From Annona cherimola (taxonomy: Eukaryota > Streptophyta > Magnoliopsida > Magnoliales > Annonaceae), in contig CM059972.1 of assembly GCA_030490835.1 (NCBI GenBank), positions 16,655,764 to 16,719,763 on the forward strand: a DNA stretch of 64,000 nucleotides, in the 5' to 3' direction. How positions within the stretch are numbered: the first letter of the stretch is position 1; each line of letters starts with the position of its first letter. The translations under genes and the position numbers were made by a program. The notes beneath the pieces were generated by a model. It was not told the DNA's origin. It ran no database searches and saw only the letters and a list, made by a program, of their open reading frames with translations. Of this stretch, positions 23,894 through 35,654 are shown piece after piece.

Positions 23894-24310
23894 GACGCAT
23901 GATCTTTTCAGACCGGTCGGAAATCCGGTGATTTCCGACCGGTCCAAAAATTTATTTTTTTTATTTTTTTTTTGAAAAATAATTTTATAAACTTGTTAAT
24001 CTAGTTATATTTATTTTATAAACCAAGTTTTATCATTTTTAGATATATCTATATATTTATTTTGGATTTTTAAAAACAGGGGTATTTAAGTCATTTTAAG
24101 AATATTTAAAATGACTTAAATACCCCTGTTTTTAAAAATCCAAAATAAATATATATACATATCTAAAAATGATAAAACTTGGTTTATAAATTAAATATAA
24201 CTAGATTAACAAGTTTATAAAATTATTTTTCAAAAAAAAATAAAAAAAATATATTTTTGGACCGGTCGGAAATCACTGAATTTCCGACCGGTCTGAAAAG
24301 ATCGGTCCTC
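23894..24310. mobile_element. Hairpin MITE, Mutator type, copy 1 (417 bp)
   Basis: Exact 9-bp duplication ATATTATAT at 23885-23893 and 24311-24319. The whole element is one inverted repeat. Each end carries a palindrome around GACCGGTCGG...CCGACCGGTC (23921-23954 and its partner at 24262-24295). The inner arms hold 'acttgttaatctagttata' and 'acaggggtatttaagtca'. Transcription would give a hairpin with a stem of about 200 bp. It sits about 460 bp upstream of the DUF6821-like start codon. Confidence 0.92.
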
Positions 24311-24321
24311 ATATTATATAA

Positions 24322-24738
24322 GCCGACTGATCATTTACGACCGGTCGGAAATCACCGGATTTCCGACCGGTCAAAAAATATATTTTTTTTAATTTTTTTT
24401 GAAAAATAATTTTATAAACATGTTAATCTAGTTATATTTAATCTATAAACTAAATTTTACCATTTTTGGATATGTATATATATTTATTTTGAATTTTTAA
24501 ATACAGGGGTATTTAAGTCATTTTAAATATTCTTAAAATGACTTAAATACCCCTGTATTTAAAAATCAAAAATAAATATATATACATATCTAAAAATGAT
24601 AAAATTTAGTTTATAGATTAAATATAACTAGATTAACATGTTTATAAAATTATTTTTCAAAAAAAAAAACAAAAAAAAATATTTTTTGACCGGTCGGAAA
24701 TCACCGGATTTCCGACCGGTCGTAGAAGATCAAGTCTC
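24322..24738. mobile_element. Hairpin MITE, Mutator type, copy 2 (417 bp)
   Basis: Exact 9-bp duplication ATTATATAA at 24313-24321 and 24739-24747. Its left copy overlaps the right target duplication of copy 1 by 7 bp. It is the same length as copy 1, with the same end palindrome and core. The outermost 12 bp of each arm differ from copy 1. Confidence 0.92.
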
Positions 24739-24749
24739 ATTATATAAAA

Positions 24750-25475
24750 TTAGCTGTACATATGTTTAGCTTATTGTATTGATTTTTAAAATTTTATTTT
24801 ATTTGTTCATGATTTTTCTTCTTAAATATGTTTTTTAAGTGTAATTTAATCCATAGTCAAGTTTCGAAAAAAATTATTTTAAAAATAAAAAGTAAATGTG
24901 TAAAAATATTGCAAAATGACAAGATATGGATTAAATACACATAGAAAATTACGTTTATGATAAAAAAATCAAAAATAAATGAAATTTAAATTAAAAAATA
25001 AATAATATAAGTTAAGTATATGTACAATTAGGCCTAAAAAGAATGAGAAAAGTGCTCATGAAATTTTTCTTGAAAAAGTGAATGTTACAATAAAAAAAGA
25101 AAATTTGAATTATTAGCTGTACATATGTTTAGCTTATTGTATTCATTTTTGAAATTTTATTTTATTTGTTTATAACTTTTTCTTCGTAAATATTTTTTTA
25201 AGTGTATTTAATTCATATGTCGAGTTTTGAAAAAAAATTATTTTAAAAATAAAAATAAATGTGTAAAAATATTGTAAAATGACAAATATATGGATTAAAT
25301 TCATAAAGAAAAATTCGTTTATGATAAAAAATCAAAAATAAATGAAATTTAAATTAAAAAATAAATAATGCAAGTGAAGCATATTTACAATTAGGCCTAA
25401 AAAAGAGTGAGAAAAGTGCTCATGAATTTTTTCTTGAAAAAGTGAATGTTACAATAAGAAAAAAAAAAGAAGATT
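24750..25475. repeat. 363-bp tandem duplication of a fold-back-like unit
   Basis: Unit 1 is about 24750-25112 and unit 2 about 25113-25475. Both begin 'ttagctgtacatatgttt' and end 'gatttgaattat' or similar. Each unit folds on itself weakly ('acatatgtttagctta' against 'aagtatatgtacaatt') and carries a 'gtgtatttaat' core motif like that of the hairpin MITEs. Confidence 0.75.
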
Positions 25476-26574
25476 TGAATTATTTATAAAAATAACTCTA
25501 TAAGCTTACCCATTTATGATTTTAACATTATAGTTTTGATATTTACGAATATAACATTTTAATTTTTGATGTTGTGCAAAAATAACCTTGATAGCTTAAT
25601 TGAATTTGAAAAATAACAGTTAAGTAGATGACCAAACTATGAGATTTTAAACATACATGAAAACCAATATGATATAGATATATTTAATACAAAAAAATGC
25701 ATACTTCCAGGGTTATTTTGGCACAATATAAAAAGGTTAGATGGTTATATATGCAAATACTGAAACCATGAGGTTACAATTAATTTACAAAATTTTTTAC
25801 AGATAACCCAAAAATTTGATAGTTGTCTGAAAAATAATTTTAATGCAGAAATAAGAATAAAAAATAAAGTATTTATATAGATAAGATATTAAATTATATT
25901 AAAAAGTGTATATAAAAATGTGAAAAGTTTTTTATATCTCACTAAACATATCCTAAATATGGCCTACCAATTTACATTAAAACTGGTTTAAATTTTAAAA
26001 AATCATTCGTAAAAGGACTTTGCTATTATGGAAGTTTTGGGGTGTAAATTGGACTTACCATGGACTCATCGAAACTTAATCCACTTTGACCTAATTAGGT
26101 ATGCACTTGGTCGACTCGAGACATGAGTAAATTAAAATTATTAATTCAAACTAGAAATTTATTTTATGGTTGCAAACCATATTCTGCACATATAACTTTG
26201 CATTAAGAAAATGAAATAATTCTAAATTAAATGATTTGTTTTGAATTTTAATCATGATAATTTATCTTTTTATTTTAGTTTATTAAAAAAATATTTTAGA
26301 GGCACGATCTTATTAGCCTGGACTTTAAAACTTTTAATTTTTATAAAATTGTTAATATAAGTATATTTACTTTGTAAACCAACTTTCAGCAACGTGGATT
26401 CCAATTCAATTGTAGATAAATAGAAATATTATTCCAGAATCACGAAGTGCAGATCAATGAAATGCAGGGTTACATTCAAGAACATCTACTTGCTATTCTA
26501 TTTACGTTGTTACAAATAGAACAATGAAAACGCCAATCGCTTCCAGCTAATCTTTAGCTATTTATAGTATATCT

Positions 26575-26634
26575 CCGAAGAGGCAGTCTTTTTTTTTTTT
26601 TTGTTTTTTTTTGATACACCGAAGAGACAGTCTT
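26575..26634 (-). mobile_element. Tail-only micro-retroposon with 16-bp target duplication
   Basis: CCGAAGAGGCAGTCTT at 26575-26590 and CCGAAGAGACAGTCTT at 26619-26634 flank a 28-bp insert. On the minus strand the insert is 'tgtatc' followed by two A runs split by one C. Nothing else was inserted. Confidence 0.75.
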
Positions 26635-27360
26635 CAGCTATTTACAAGGTAGCAACTTCATTGACATGGCCCACTAAGATCAGGCCCACCTATGAGGCCC
26701 ATTGTCTTTTCTCCCCATGTTTTGCAACATGTACAAAAGGCCCCCACTCAGGCCCAGATTCTATTACACTACCGGACTATTCGGCTCTGCAGGTAATCCA
26801 AAGACGAAAGAGAATTTGTAAGTCTTGAAGAAAGAGAATTTGTAAGTCTTGTATCTAAAAATCTTACAATTCTGTTTGGAGGGTTCTCTCTCAATTCTCT
26901 AAATTCCTGTCTGCTAAGGTAGTTTGTGCCAATTCATGGGCTACGACGTTGCCAGTCCTTAGAATGTGAGTGAATTCTAGCTGATCAGAACAACTGTTAT
27001 AGTCCTTTATCTACTGCACTAATCCTTACTCAAAAAGCGTCGTTTTGACAACACCGTACCTTCCCCATGTTCCACCCTCACGAGAAAGAGTGGTTTAATA
27101 AATGGATTTCCTGCTTCTTGAATTTTCGTGGGGACCATTAGTACTTTCTTTAATTTCGTCCATTCCCCTCCAAAATATTTAAGATTACTCGAACCTCTGA
27201 GTAGATCTATGTAGTTGATTCGAATCTATCCTTCAATGTACAACCTTCGAATTATTTAAACGATTCATTAATTCCCCTCTTGGATCTGGACCACCAAAAC
27301 TTTCTTTCTACAATGCGCATCTGTGTCGAGCTTACCCATGAACAGATGATCTAGAATCAC

Positions 27361-27405
27361 AAAAAGTCAGGTTTTTTTTTTTTTTTTTGAAAAAAAAGTC
27401 AGGTT
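27361..27405 (-). mobile_element. Tail-only micro-retroposon with 10-13-bp duplication
   Basis: AAAAAGTCAGGTT at 27361-27373 and 27393-27405 brackets a 19-bp insert of 15 T followed by 'gaaa'. The A-rich start of the duplication makes its left edge uncertain, but AAGTCAGGTT is exact. Confidence 0.6.
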
Positions 27406-28417
27406 ATAATATTATACAATGAGTTAAGAAATAACCTCATGTATTTCGTATTTTTAATATATATTATTTTTCTTTCAAATTTATGTGAGGTGCGTTTAAT
27501 TAATATACCAGACAATATTATTATCCAGTAAAACCCATTACGAATTTGTAGGTAAGTTATTCTGACTAGAATAATATATAAACACATGCATTGGGCCTGT
27601 TTAGAAGGATTTAAGGAGCTTAAATGAGATGGAAAAGTGGATTGATTATGTAAAGATGCGTATTAAAAATGAAAAAAAGTCATATTAAACATATAAAAAT
27701 TATGTTGGGAATTGAAAAAGCTATTTTGGAAATGAGGATATACATTATCTTCAAAGATCTTGAATCCTTTGAAATACCTCTGTTATTTCAAGATCAAAAT
27801 TGCATAATTTTAAATAAGCAAAATTGAAATTTGAGTTGGTCAGGAGCTAGCTAAACATACCTACTTAGAAACTCCTCACCCTAGGCAAGTAGTTTGCTCT
27901 AATTACTTCTTGTACTTAGCCCTCTGCTTTTTCCAACTTCGTCAAAACTATTATAATGATGGATCCCAGCTTCTCCATGAATAGTCCACAACTGCACACC
28001 CTCCATACCCATCAAACACATCAAAAAATGCCTAGTATGAAATTCGACAATCAAATAATGATGAAGTATTCTCTTATTTGACAAAATAATTGAGAAAACA
28101 TAGTTTCTTCCTAAATTTGCCTAGTTTCCATTAAACTCAAGTAGTTTAGCCCCTCTTCTTTGTAGCCTAACTTGCTATGTCTCCTTGGTGAGTTAAACCT
28201 AGTTAGCCTAGTCTAGTTCTTTTACGGAATTTATAAGCATTTGAGAGAACATAACTTATTTCTTAAGTCTGTTTGGTCCCCCATTAAACCTAGTCAACTT
28301 AATCCTCATTTTAAACAAGAATTCTGATAATCTCCAATCTGTTGGTAACCCAGCCAATTTCCAATCGATATCCGACGCCATTCGATACTGTTCAGAATTA
28401 TTGGGCTCTTCGATTAA

Positions 28418-28683
28418 GGGTGTGTCTGGCAATTGATAGAAAATGTCAAGTTAAAACTTTTCACTCTCCACATCTATCATATTTTTTAATTATTTTTTTA
28501 CATTTTTCTATACAACTACCATACTTTTCAATGATTTCTACACAACTATCAACGTAACTAACCTATCTATTTTAACTTTATCATTTTTACTACTCATCAT
28601 TACCCCTATCATATTACATAATTTGATAACTTTTACTTTCCAGAACTTTTCATCAAAAGTTTTATTCATTACCAAACACAACC
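28418..28683. mobile_element. Tourist-like MITE, 266 bp
   Basis: GGGTGTGTCTGG at the left and CCAAACACAACC at the right, with TAA on both sides (28415-28417 and 28684-28686). Confidence 0.85.
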
Positions 28684-29496
28684 TAAATTCAAAATTGCAA
28701 CTGTAGGAAATGTACTGCAAACTCCTGTTAGAAATTCCAATTTGCAGGAAGACACAACAACTGCTTTCTTTGACAAATGACATTGCTACCCGCGTGCTCT
28801 CTTCTTCCATCTCCCACGATGTTTGCTCGTCTCCCTCCTCACGCCGACATTTAGTAACTATTTATTGTATTCTTCAGGAGCACAGAAGTGCATTTCTTTT
28901 TTCCTTTTCACCTATCCAACCAAGCCTCTAAGAATTTAGCAGCCAGCAGAGGAAGATTGGTTGGGACGGACATTCAGCCTAAGCCTGTTTTATTTAAAGC
29001 TTCGTTTGACTTTGGAGGATTGTGTGAAGATCTGTGAGCATCTTGGGGTTTATTGAGATGGCACTTAGGCATTCTATTTTATTGTAATGCTCATTGTTTT
29101 GATTTTTGCTCCATTGGATCAATCGCCTCCAGCTCAAGGCAACTAAACAAGGTGATCCGAGCTTGGCTCCTTCTATAGAATATGAAGAGCAGCTAATTTA
29201 AGAAAGAACTAAAAAATTACTGCTAAAACAACAAAAAAATAAAATCGCCCATCTATCGAAATAGGGTATATGTGCCCGTCAGCCAATCGTAGCCTATCCG
29301 TCTGATGGTCGCTCATCTGACCCCGACTTCAGCGACAACACTCGAATGAGGGAGGAAAAGGTAGTGATGATGAGATAGGGGAGGTTGCTACCATTGCTGA
29401 GCTCAAGGACGAAAGTTGAGTTGGGGAGAGAGAGAAGGGAGGGGGGTAGGGAGGAGGAAGGGAGGAGGAAGGGAGGAGAAAGAATGTGTGGGTTGG
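28684..29496. other. Gene-free stretch
   Basis: Short open frames (28710-28931 plus, 29329-29595 minus) have no domain. About 29420-29480 is a purine-rich GGGAGG-type simple repeat. Nothing else was recognised. Confidence 0.3.
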
Positions 29497-29504
29497 GTTA
29501 GGAG

Positions 29505-30729
29505 CAATGTTGTGAGAATCGAACCGGTGATCGAACCGGTAAAGGAACCGGTTCGACCAGTTAAGCAAACCGGTTTGAACCGGTGACGTCAGCATGACAT
29601 ATTATGATGTCATAAATATTAAAATATTTTTTAATTTTAAATAAATATATTGATAAAATTATATTTTCATAAATTCTAAATATATATGTTAGATTTTAAG
29701 AACCACAATATATATAAGTACAAAACATGCATGAAAAAATTAATCTAAGTATATTTAATATATGTATTAGGTTTTACTATTTTTGAAAATCTAAATATTT
29801 TTTATTTTTAAAAATTAGTAGCATTTTAATATTTTAAATTACTAAAATGTTAAAAAATTGAAAAAATTAAAAAATATTTAAAATTACTAAAACTTAATAC
29901 ACATAATATACTTAGATTAATAGTTGTATTAAAAAAATTTTAAATAAATTAAAGCAAACAGTACACTGCATTACTACCCATCAACTTTCTATTTTTATAT
30001 CTTATTTATACTAAACCATGTTTCGTCCATTTCGTCCATTGGTTGTATCAATCCCGTAGCCTTGAAGTCGAACACCGTCGCCTTACAAAAAAAAGAAAAG
30101 AAAAATGCAACATGCTTTTTGCCGTTCGGGATTTCTCAGTTCTGCTTCTGCTGTTCTGCGTCGATGTCTTGACCTGGAAGTGGGCATCGTGCGAGTGGGC
30201 GGCGGGCGTCGTGCGGGCGGACGATCGCGAGAGAGCGGGCAAGCGCAGGTGTCGGGCGAGCTGACGACGGGGACAGAGCACACAATAGGTTTCGTATTCG
30301 TGGTCGAAAGGGGGAAAAATGAGAGGAGGGAGATCGGTCGTCGGGATAGCAGTGGGTAATGGGTATTTTGCTTTTTGGTTTTTAGAATGGGCTGCCCTGC
30401 TAGTTGCCGGAAATGGAGGTTGCTGTCTGCTGGTGGCCGGACGCCGATCAGACGAGGGGAAGATGGCGAGTGATGAGGAATTAGTTAGGGCAGGCCGGCA
30501 GGGTCGCCGATTTGGGGGCAAGGGAGGACGACTGACGAGGAGCCGAAATGTCGATTTTTTTTTATCCGCCGAACCGCCGAATCGGTCAAATACGGTCCAA
30601 CCGCGACATCCGTTTCGACGGTTTGAATGGTTTATTATAATTGAACCGAACCGCGTCCATTCAAACTGGAATTTGGATCGGTTCCCGGTTGGACTGGTCG
30701 GACCTGCCGGTCCGGTTTTAACAACACTG
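29505..30729. mobile_element. Non-autonomous hAT element with GC-rich cargo (1225 bp)
   Basis: Exact 8-bp duplication GTTAGGAG at 29497-29504 and 30730-30737. The left end CAATGTTGTGAGAATCG and the right end ...GGTTTTAACAACACTG are the inverted termini of the family at 5158, in opposite orientation. Shared sub-terminal sequence includes 'tgacgtcagcatgacat'. About 29733-29950 is a hairpin-MITE core absent from the sibling. About 30100-30560 is GC-rich cargo that I could not match to the sibling's cargo. The 278-codon minus frame across it (30048-30884) runs beyond the element into a GA repeat and is not a credible gene. Confidence 0.85.
29733..29950. mobile_element. Hairpin-MITE core nested in the hAT element
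   Basis: Two inverted arms share the core 'ttaatctaagtatatttaat' and meet at 'gtagcattttaatatttta'. The alignment with the sibling hAT at 5158 breaks at this segment. The palindromic ends seen in other family members are not preserved. Confidence 0.55.
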
Positions 30730-30741
30730 GTTAGGAGGAGG

Positions 30742-30744
<3 letters not shown>

Positions 30745-30788
<44 letters not shown>
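30745..30788. repeat. (GA)n microsatellite
   Basis: About 20 uninterrupted GA dinucleotides directly downstream of the hAT target duplication GTTAGGAG. Confidence 0.95.
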
Positions 30789-30791
<3 letters not shown>

Positions 30792-31016
30792 GAGGTGAGA
30801 CACGACAGTGTCGCCTTGGCAGGTGGCAGTGGTAGAAGCTTCTGCTATTAGCGAAGTCGGGACGGGAGGAGGAGCACGGGCCACGACAACTCAAAAATAG
30901 CTGCCGAGAAAGAGATGAAGTAGAAAGGAGTCTTCTTGCAAATTCGATTTTCTGACAAGGCCCTGCACGTTATTTTTCTAGAGCATTAATTACGACTTGG
31001 CAATTGTGATTCTGAA

Positions 31017-31297
31017 GGGTGTGTTTGGTTTCAAGTGAAAATTTTCAAGTTAAAACTTTTCAATCTAAAATTTTTCACTCTCCATAATTATCCTATTTTT
31101 TAATAATTTCTTCACACTTTTCTATACAATTACGTTACTTTTCAATCATTTTTACACAATTACCAACGCAACTAACCTATGTATTTCAACTTTATCATAT
31201 TTATTCCTCATCATTACCCCTATTATATCACATCATTTGACAACTTCTACTCTCTATAATTTTTCATCAAAAGTTTTATCCATTCCGAAACACACTC
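31017..31297. mobile_element. Tourist-like MITE, 281 bp
   Basis: GGGTGTGTTTGG at the left and AAACACACTC at the right, with GAA on both sides (31014-31016 and 31298-31300). First of three copies within 820 bp. Confidence 0.88.
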
Positions 31298-31311
31298 GAA
31301 ATTTCAGTTCA

Positions 31312-31592
31312 GGGTGTGTTTAGAAATGGATAAAACTTTTGATTAAAAATTGTAAATAGTAGAAATTATCAAATGATGTGATATGATGGGGGTAATGATG
31401 AGAAATAAATAGGATAAAGTTGAAATAGATAGGTTAGTTGTGTTGGTAGTTGTGTAGAAATGATTGAAAAGTAGGATAATTGTATAGAAAAATGTGAATA
31501 AATGATTAAAAAATAGAATCGTTGTGGAGAGTGAAAAGTTTTAGATTAAAAAGTTTTAACTTGATAACTTTTACTTATTAATAAACACACCC
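31312..31592. mobile_element. Tourist-like MITE, 281 bp, opposite orientation
   Basis: GGGTGTGTTTAG at the left and AAACACACCC at the right, with TCA on both sides (31309-31311 and 31593-31595). It is inverted relative to the copy that ends 14 bp earlier. Confidence 0.88.
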
Positions 31593-31655
31593 TCAACGAC
31601 CAAACAGGATTCGATTGGATCGAATGGTGCTCACGACTTGTTGAAAACTGACTAA

Positions 31656-31830
31656 GGGTGTGTTTGGGAAGTTGTAAAACTTTTGATGAAAAGTTTTTTT
31701 TATGTAAAAGTTGTGTAGAAATGATTGAAAAGTAGGGTTGTTGTATAGAAAGATGTGAGTTACAGAGAGTGAAAAGTTTTAGATTGAAAAGTTTTAACTT
31801 GACAACTTTTTCAAATTACCAAACACACCC
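31656..31830. mobile_element. Tourist-like MITE, internally deleted (175 bp)
   Basis: GGGTGTGTTTGGG at the left and CCAAACACACCC at the right, with TAA on both sides (31653-31655 and 31831-31833). About 105 bp are missing from the middle compared with full copies, while both ends are intact. Confidence 0.88.
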
Positions 31831-31833
31831 TAA

Positions 31834-33571
31834 GTCTCCGAACAGTTGGAGAGGATCATGATTCTTTAAACAATTCTTAGTTTAAGTTCATAGACCAGAT
31901 TTTGGGATCTCTATCATGAATGGTATTTTACTTTTAGACTTTTAGTCATGGATTTTTCTCAATATGTAGGGAATAATCATGGTAATTTGACTAGGTATAT
32001 AAACTTGTAATTTGCTGAACGCACGCAGTGTACTTAATGAAAACTGAAAGATAAATCCTTTCCATTTTTATTATCTTTGGTCTTTTTTGTTGTTTAGCAG
32101 TAGTGTTTGATGTATAATCTTGGAGATTTAATATCATGCATCACTCGCCTAGTGCTGCACATAATTATCATTAATTTAGTGATTGGATCACCAAATTAAA
32201 TAAGATATATTTCCATGCGTGTATCCGTTTAAGTATCATATAGCTCTTTTATAGGGATGAATTGAAGGTAGCTAGTGGATAAACAGTTGTTTGAGTCGAT
32301 GAGAATATATATGGCCCCATAACTCAAAGACTCAAGTGCCGTTACATCACTTTGCAATTATCTCCACGTGTTTCCCAATTTCGAACATGATAAGCCGTCC
32401 CACTGAACCACAGTCGTCCACATGGCACATATATCCTGCACTCACATCCCGCACCCAACAAATGGGCGCGTCCTTCTCCAGACCTAACTTAGGTATGTGT
32501 CACATGAAAGTGTTCGGTTGAGCCACCAATCCCTAAGACAGGGAATATCAGGTACATAAAATTTTTGGATTATATGCGTATAGGGGTAAATTGCAAATAT
32601 ACATATATAGTTTGATAATAATAATTGCATACACCCACACACCCACACATAGTTTTTGAAATTGCTAAGGTTTTCACAAAGTTTTCATATATTTGTAACT
32701 ATACTTATGCCTAAGTATATTTGTAATTATAGTCAAATTATGTGAGTATATTTAAAAATTATCATTTTTTTATAAATTTTGAATTTATATATGTTTTTTA
32801 AAATTTAAAAAATAACAATTTTTAGAATTATTTAAGAATGTATTTGACGTTTGATAAAACTTTTAAAAGAAAAATTTTTGGTGTAAGATTTTTTAAAATG
32901 AGAGAAATTATGTGATATGATAAAGACAATGATGACGAATAAAGATCATAAAGTTAAAATAGGTATAGGTAGTCGCAAAGAAATAATTGAAAAGTAGAAT
33001 ACTTGTATAAAAAATATGAAAAAATAATTATGAAAAGTGAAAAGTTTTAAATTGACAAATTTTTATGATTGTCAAACATATCCTAAGTAATTTTTAGGTA
33101 CGGTGCCCATAGATACCAACCAAACAACCCTAATTTGAGTAGGGTCTGATAACTGTCTTTGTTTACAAATTATCTCGTTACATATTTTCAATTTAAACTT
33201 TATTTAAAAATTCTGAATTTTTAATTTTTTTTTATTTTCATCAAGTTTATTAGTTTTTAAGGTATTTGTATCTATTAACGTTGATAATAACACTTTACTA
33301 ATTTAGCTAACTTATAGATTCTTTATACCCAAGAAACTAGGAGCGTACACTTTCAAAAGGTAATTAAATTTATTTCGCATGAGGTGCAATTTGGTCAAAA
33401 CATAATGGTATCTACGCATGCAGATAGCAGGAAAAAAAATATCTCTTCCTCCCGTTGTCTCCTGGAAGTGACTCACACGCGTGGGCCAATGTTTCATTAA
33501 CGTCCAATCTATATTGAAATGGGAGGCACCCAAAGAAATCTGATTGATTCTTGTCTGGAACCCAAAGCATG
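31834..33571. other. Upstream region of the DUF1442-like gene
   Basis: About 32585-32760 holds weathered fold-back units. About 32836-33085 is a decayed Tourist-like copy ending 'gtcaaacatatcctaag'. The last ~500 bp before the gene carry no recognisable repeat and are the likely promoter zone. Confidence 0.4.
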
Positions 33572-33579
33572 TATAAATA
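33572..33579 (+). promoter_or_regulatory. TATA box of the DUF1442-like gene
   Basis: TATAAATA lies 76 bp before the chosen ATG at 33655, leaving a short leader of about 45 bp if transcription starts 30 bp downstream. Confidence 0.6.
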
Positions 33580-33654
33580 GAAGAAGCTAAAATTTTTCAG
33601 CAGCCATTGCAGCAATATTTGTTGACATATAAATATATATCCTAATATTTTCTC

Positions 33655-34394
33655 ATGTCTTCAATGGGATGGTCCCCTGAATTGGCTATGAAAGCTTACA
33701 TACACTCTCTCCAGCTGGTATGGTATTAGTCTCCAGCTCTCATTCTCTCTCTTTTTATTGGAAGTTTTCTCATGGGGTTGTTTAATTCCTCTGCATGTTC
33801 TGTTCTTTCTTTCAGTGCAAGGACCACTACTCAGAGGAGTGTGCTGGTGGGAGGCTGCAATGCATTGAGCCCAAGTCCATGGAATACATTTCGGCGTTGG
33901 CCGCTGGTAATGAAGCACGATTGATGGTTGAGGTCGCGTCCAAAGGCATCTCTTCGATGACGATCGCGTTAGCTGTGGCCGCCAAGTACACTGGCGGCCG
34001 CCTGATTTGCGTCCTCCACAAGCAAGAAGCCATTGGGGAAACCCGGCCTGATCAGATTGCTATCCATGATCATGAGATAGAAGACGTGATTGAGTTTGTA
34101 GTTGGAGATCCTTGTGAAGTAATAAAGCAATACAAGAAGATGGATTTTGTGATCGTGGATGGTAGAGTGGAGGATTGCTTGAAATTGTTAAGGGGTATTG
34201 ATTTGAACCCAAGTGGGTCAGTTGTCGTGGTCAGCAATCTCTTCCATACAAAGACAAGGCCATCATACTCTCAAGTGGTCAAAGGGAGAGCTGGGATTGA
34301 GTCCGTGACTTTACCTGTTGGTGAAGGAATGGAAGTGACTAAAGTGGGATGGAGAAGCAAGAATGAGGAGAGTGGATCCAAGAGAAGTGAATAA
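33655..34394 (+). CDS. DUF1442 family protein (methyltransferase-like fold)
   Basis: Two exons: 33655-33717 (21 codons) and 33816-34394. Donor CTG|GTATGG and acceptor TTTCAG|TGC give a phase-0 join. The predicted protein is 213 aa, the usual size for this plant family. It opens MSSMGWSPELAMKAYIHSLQ, the typical start with a Trp and a 'KAY' helix. It continues with EYISALAAGNEARLMVEVAS, a Rossmann-like strand-helix pattern, and later MDFVIVDGR and PSGSVVVVSNLF. Members are described as S-adenosylmethionine-dependent methyltransferase-like, but to my knowledge no activity is firmly assigned, and the usual GxGxG motif I is not obvious. No signal peptide or membrane segment is seen. It is convergent with the PHD-finger gene 1.26 kb downstream. 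An alternative first exon cannot be excluded, but the TATA box and family start support this one. Confidence 0.88.
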
Positions 34395-34715
34395 TCCTGA
34401 TATTCCCGTCGATGGTTGTGAGGGAATGGATATATACGTATGCGTGGTTTGCATATTTTAAAGCAAGAGTCATATGAATATTCTATGAAGTGATGTTGCA
34501 TACTCTGGACTTTGTTCACCCATAAGTGTGATTTCTCATATTCATGCTTCAAGTTTGACATTTGTATGAAGCTTCCGACTTTCGGTCTTCTAAAATAATT
34601 AGTTTTAATCGACAACAACACCACCCTGTAAATTTGGTGCTATAACTGCAATTTGTCAAAAAGACAGACTTGTATTTATACATAAATGGTTTTTTTTTTC
34701 TTTTTTCAAATCTGT

Positions 34716-35125
34716 TCACTAAATTTGGTCTTAATCTCAAATATGCTCATAACGTTTTTAAAATTCCAAATATACTTACTATGTTGGTATTTAATTCCAA
34801 AAATGCCAATTCTACAAACAACTTTAGTTAAATTTTTATAAATACTCAAAATATTCCTGTTATGAAATAATAAAAGATAAAATGAAATAGAAAGTAAATG
34901 AAATTAGAGCTCATGTGAAATTAGGGCATCAACAGGTTATGACATTCAAATTTTTTGATCTCGTCCTAAATCTGATGGGTATATTAGTAATTTCACATAT
35001 TAACTAAAAGTGTTAACTCAAGGAATGAGTATTTTTAGGATTAAATACAAATATAGAGAGTATATTTAAAATTTTAAAAATATTATGAGTATATTTGGGA
35101 TTAAGGTCAAACATAATATGTATAC
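34716..35125. mobile_element. Fold-back element between the convergent genes
   Basis: The left arm 'ggtcttaatctcaaatatgc' pairs with the right arm 'gagtatatttgggattaagg'. The arms also share 'atgttggtatttaattcc'-type units. It has no open frame and lies in the 3' intergenic space between the DUF1442-like and PHD-finger genes. Confidence 0.6.
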
Positions 35126-35654
35126 TTAAGAAAAACTTTATATAAAAGAAAATCTTTGCATGTTTAATTTTTTTATTGAGAAAGCATTTTGATAGATTTA
35201 CGTATTGAGAAAGAATTTTGATAGATTTACGTTGATTTTTAAAAATTATTTAAATTGTATAGATCGTGTAATTTTTTGTTAGTCATACTTGAATTATACA
35301 CGTAAAAAAGGTGAAGATAAGAATGGTAGTTAATTTGCTTGGATCTCAACAAAAAAAAAGAACCAAAATAAGCACGAAAATCAAAATATTATAGACCATA
35401 TAAAGGCTACTTAATTTTCTATTTAACCTAATTCTTTAGCTTTCTCAACTGATTATCCAACATAAGCCAGTTTTATGCAAAATCTACTAAAATTGAGTCA
35501 CGAGTATGCAAAATCACAAAAGTTGAGGTATGAATATGCAAAAAGCCCCATAATTTTTGTTTTCTCAGTAAAGACAACCATAAGATCTATGCAAAGCAAA
35601 TATGCAAATGAGCCGAACTATGTTTGCTTTTGGGGACTTGCATACATTAATTGG

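Larger units (their letters stand above)
25476..28417. other. Gene-free stretch; upstream-type sequence and small insertions
   Basis: About 26290-26385 is the left half of a hairpin MITE core ('aaattgttaatataagta'). 25480-25800 contains weathered fold-back units. 26600-26830 is GC-balanced and carries a 20-bp direct repeat ('agagaatttgtaagtcttg' near 26810 and 26832). Two tail-only insertions lie at 26591-26618 and 27374-27392 (separate entries). No gene is seen. Confidence 0.35.

Noticed and set aside
30048..30884. A 278-codon open frame on the minus strand
   Set aside because: It runs through hAT terminal repeats, hAT cargo and a (GA)n microsatellite (giving a long Ser-Leu run), and shows no domain. 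It is an artefact of repeats.
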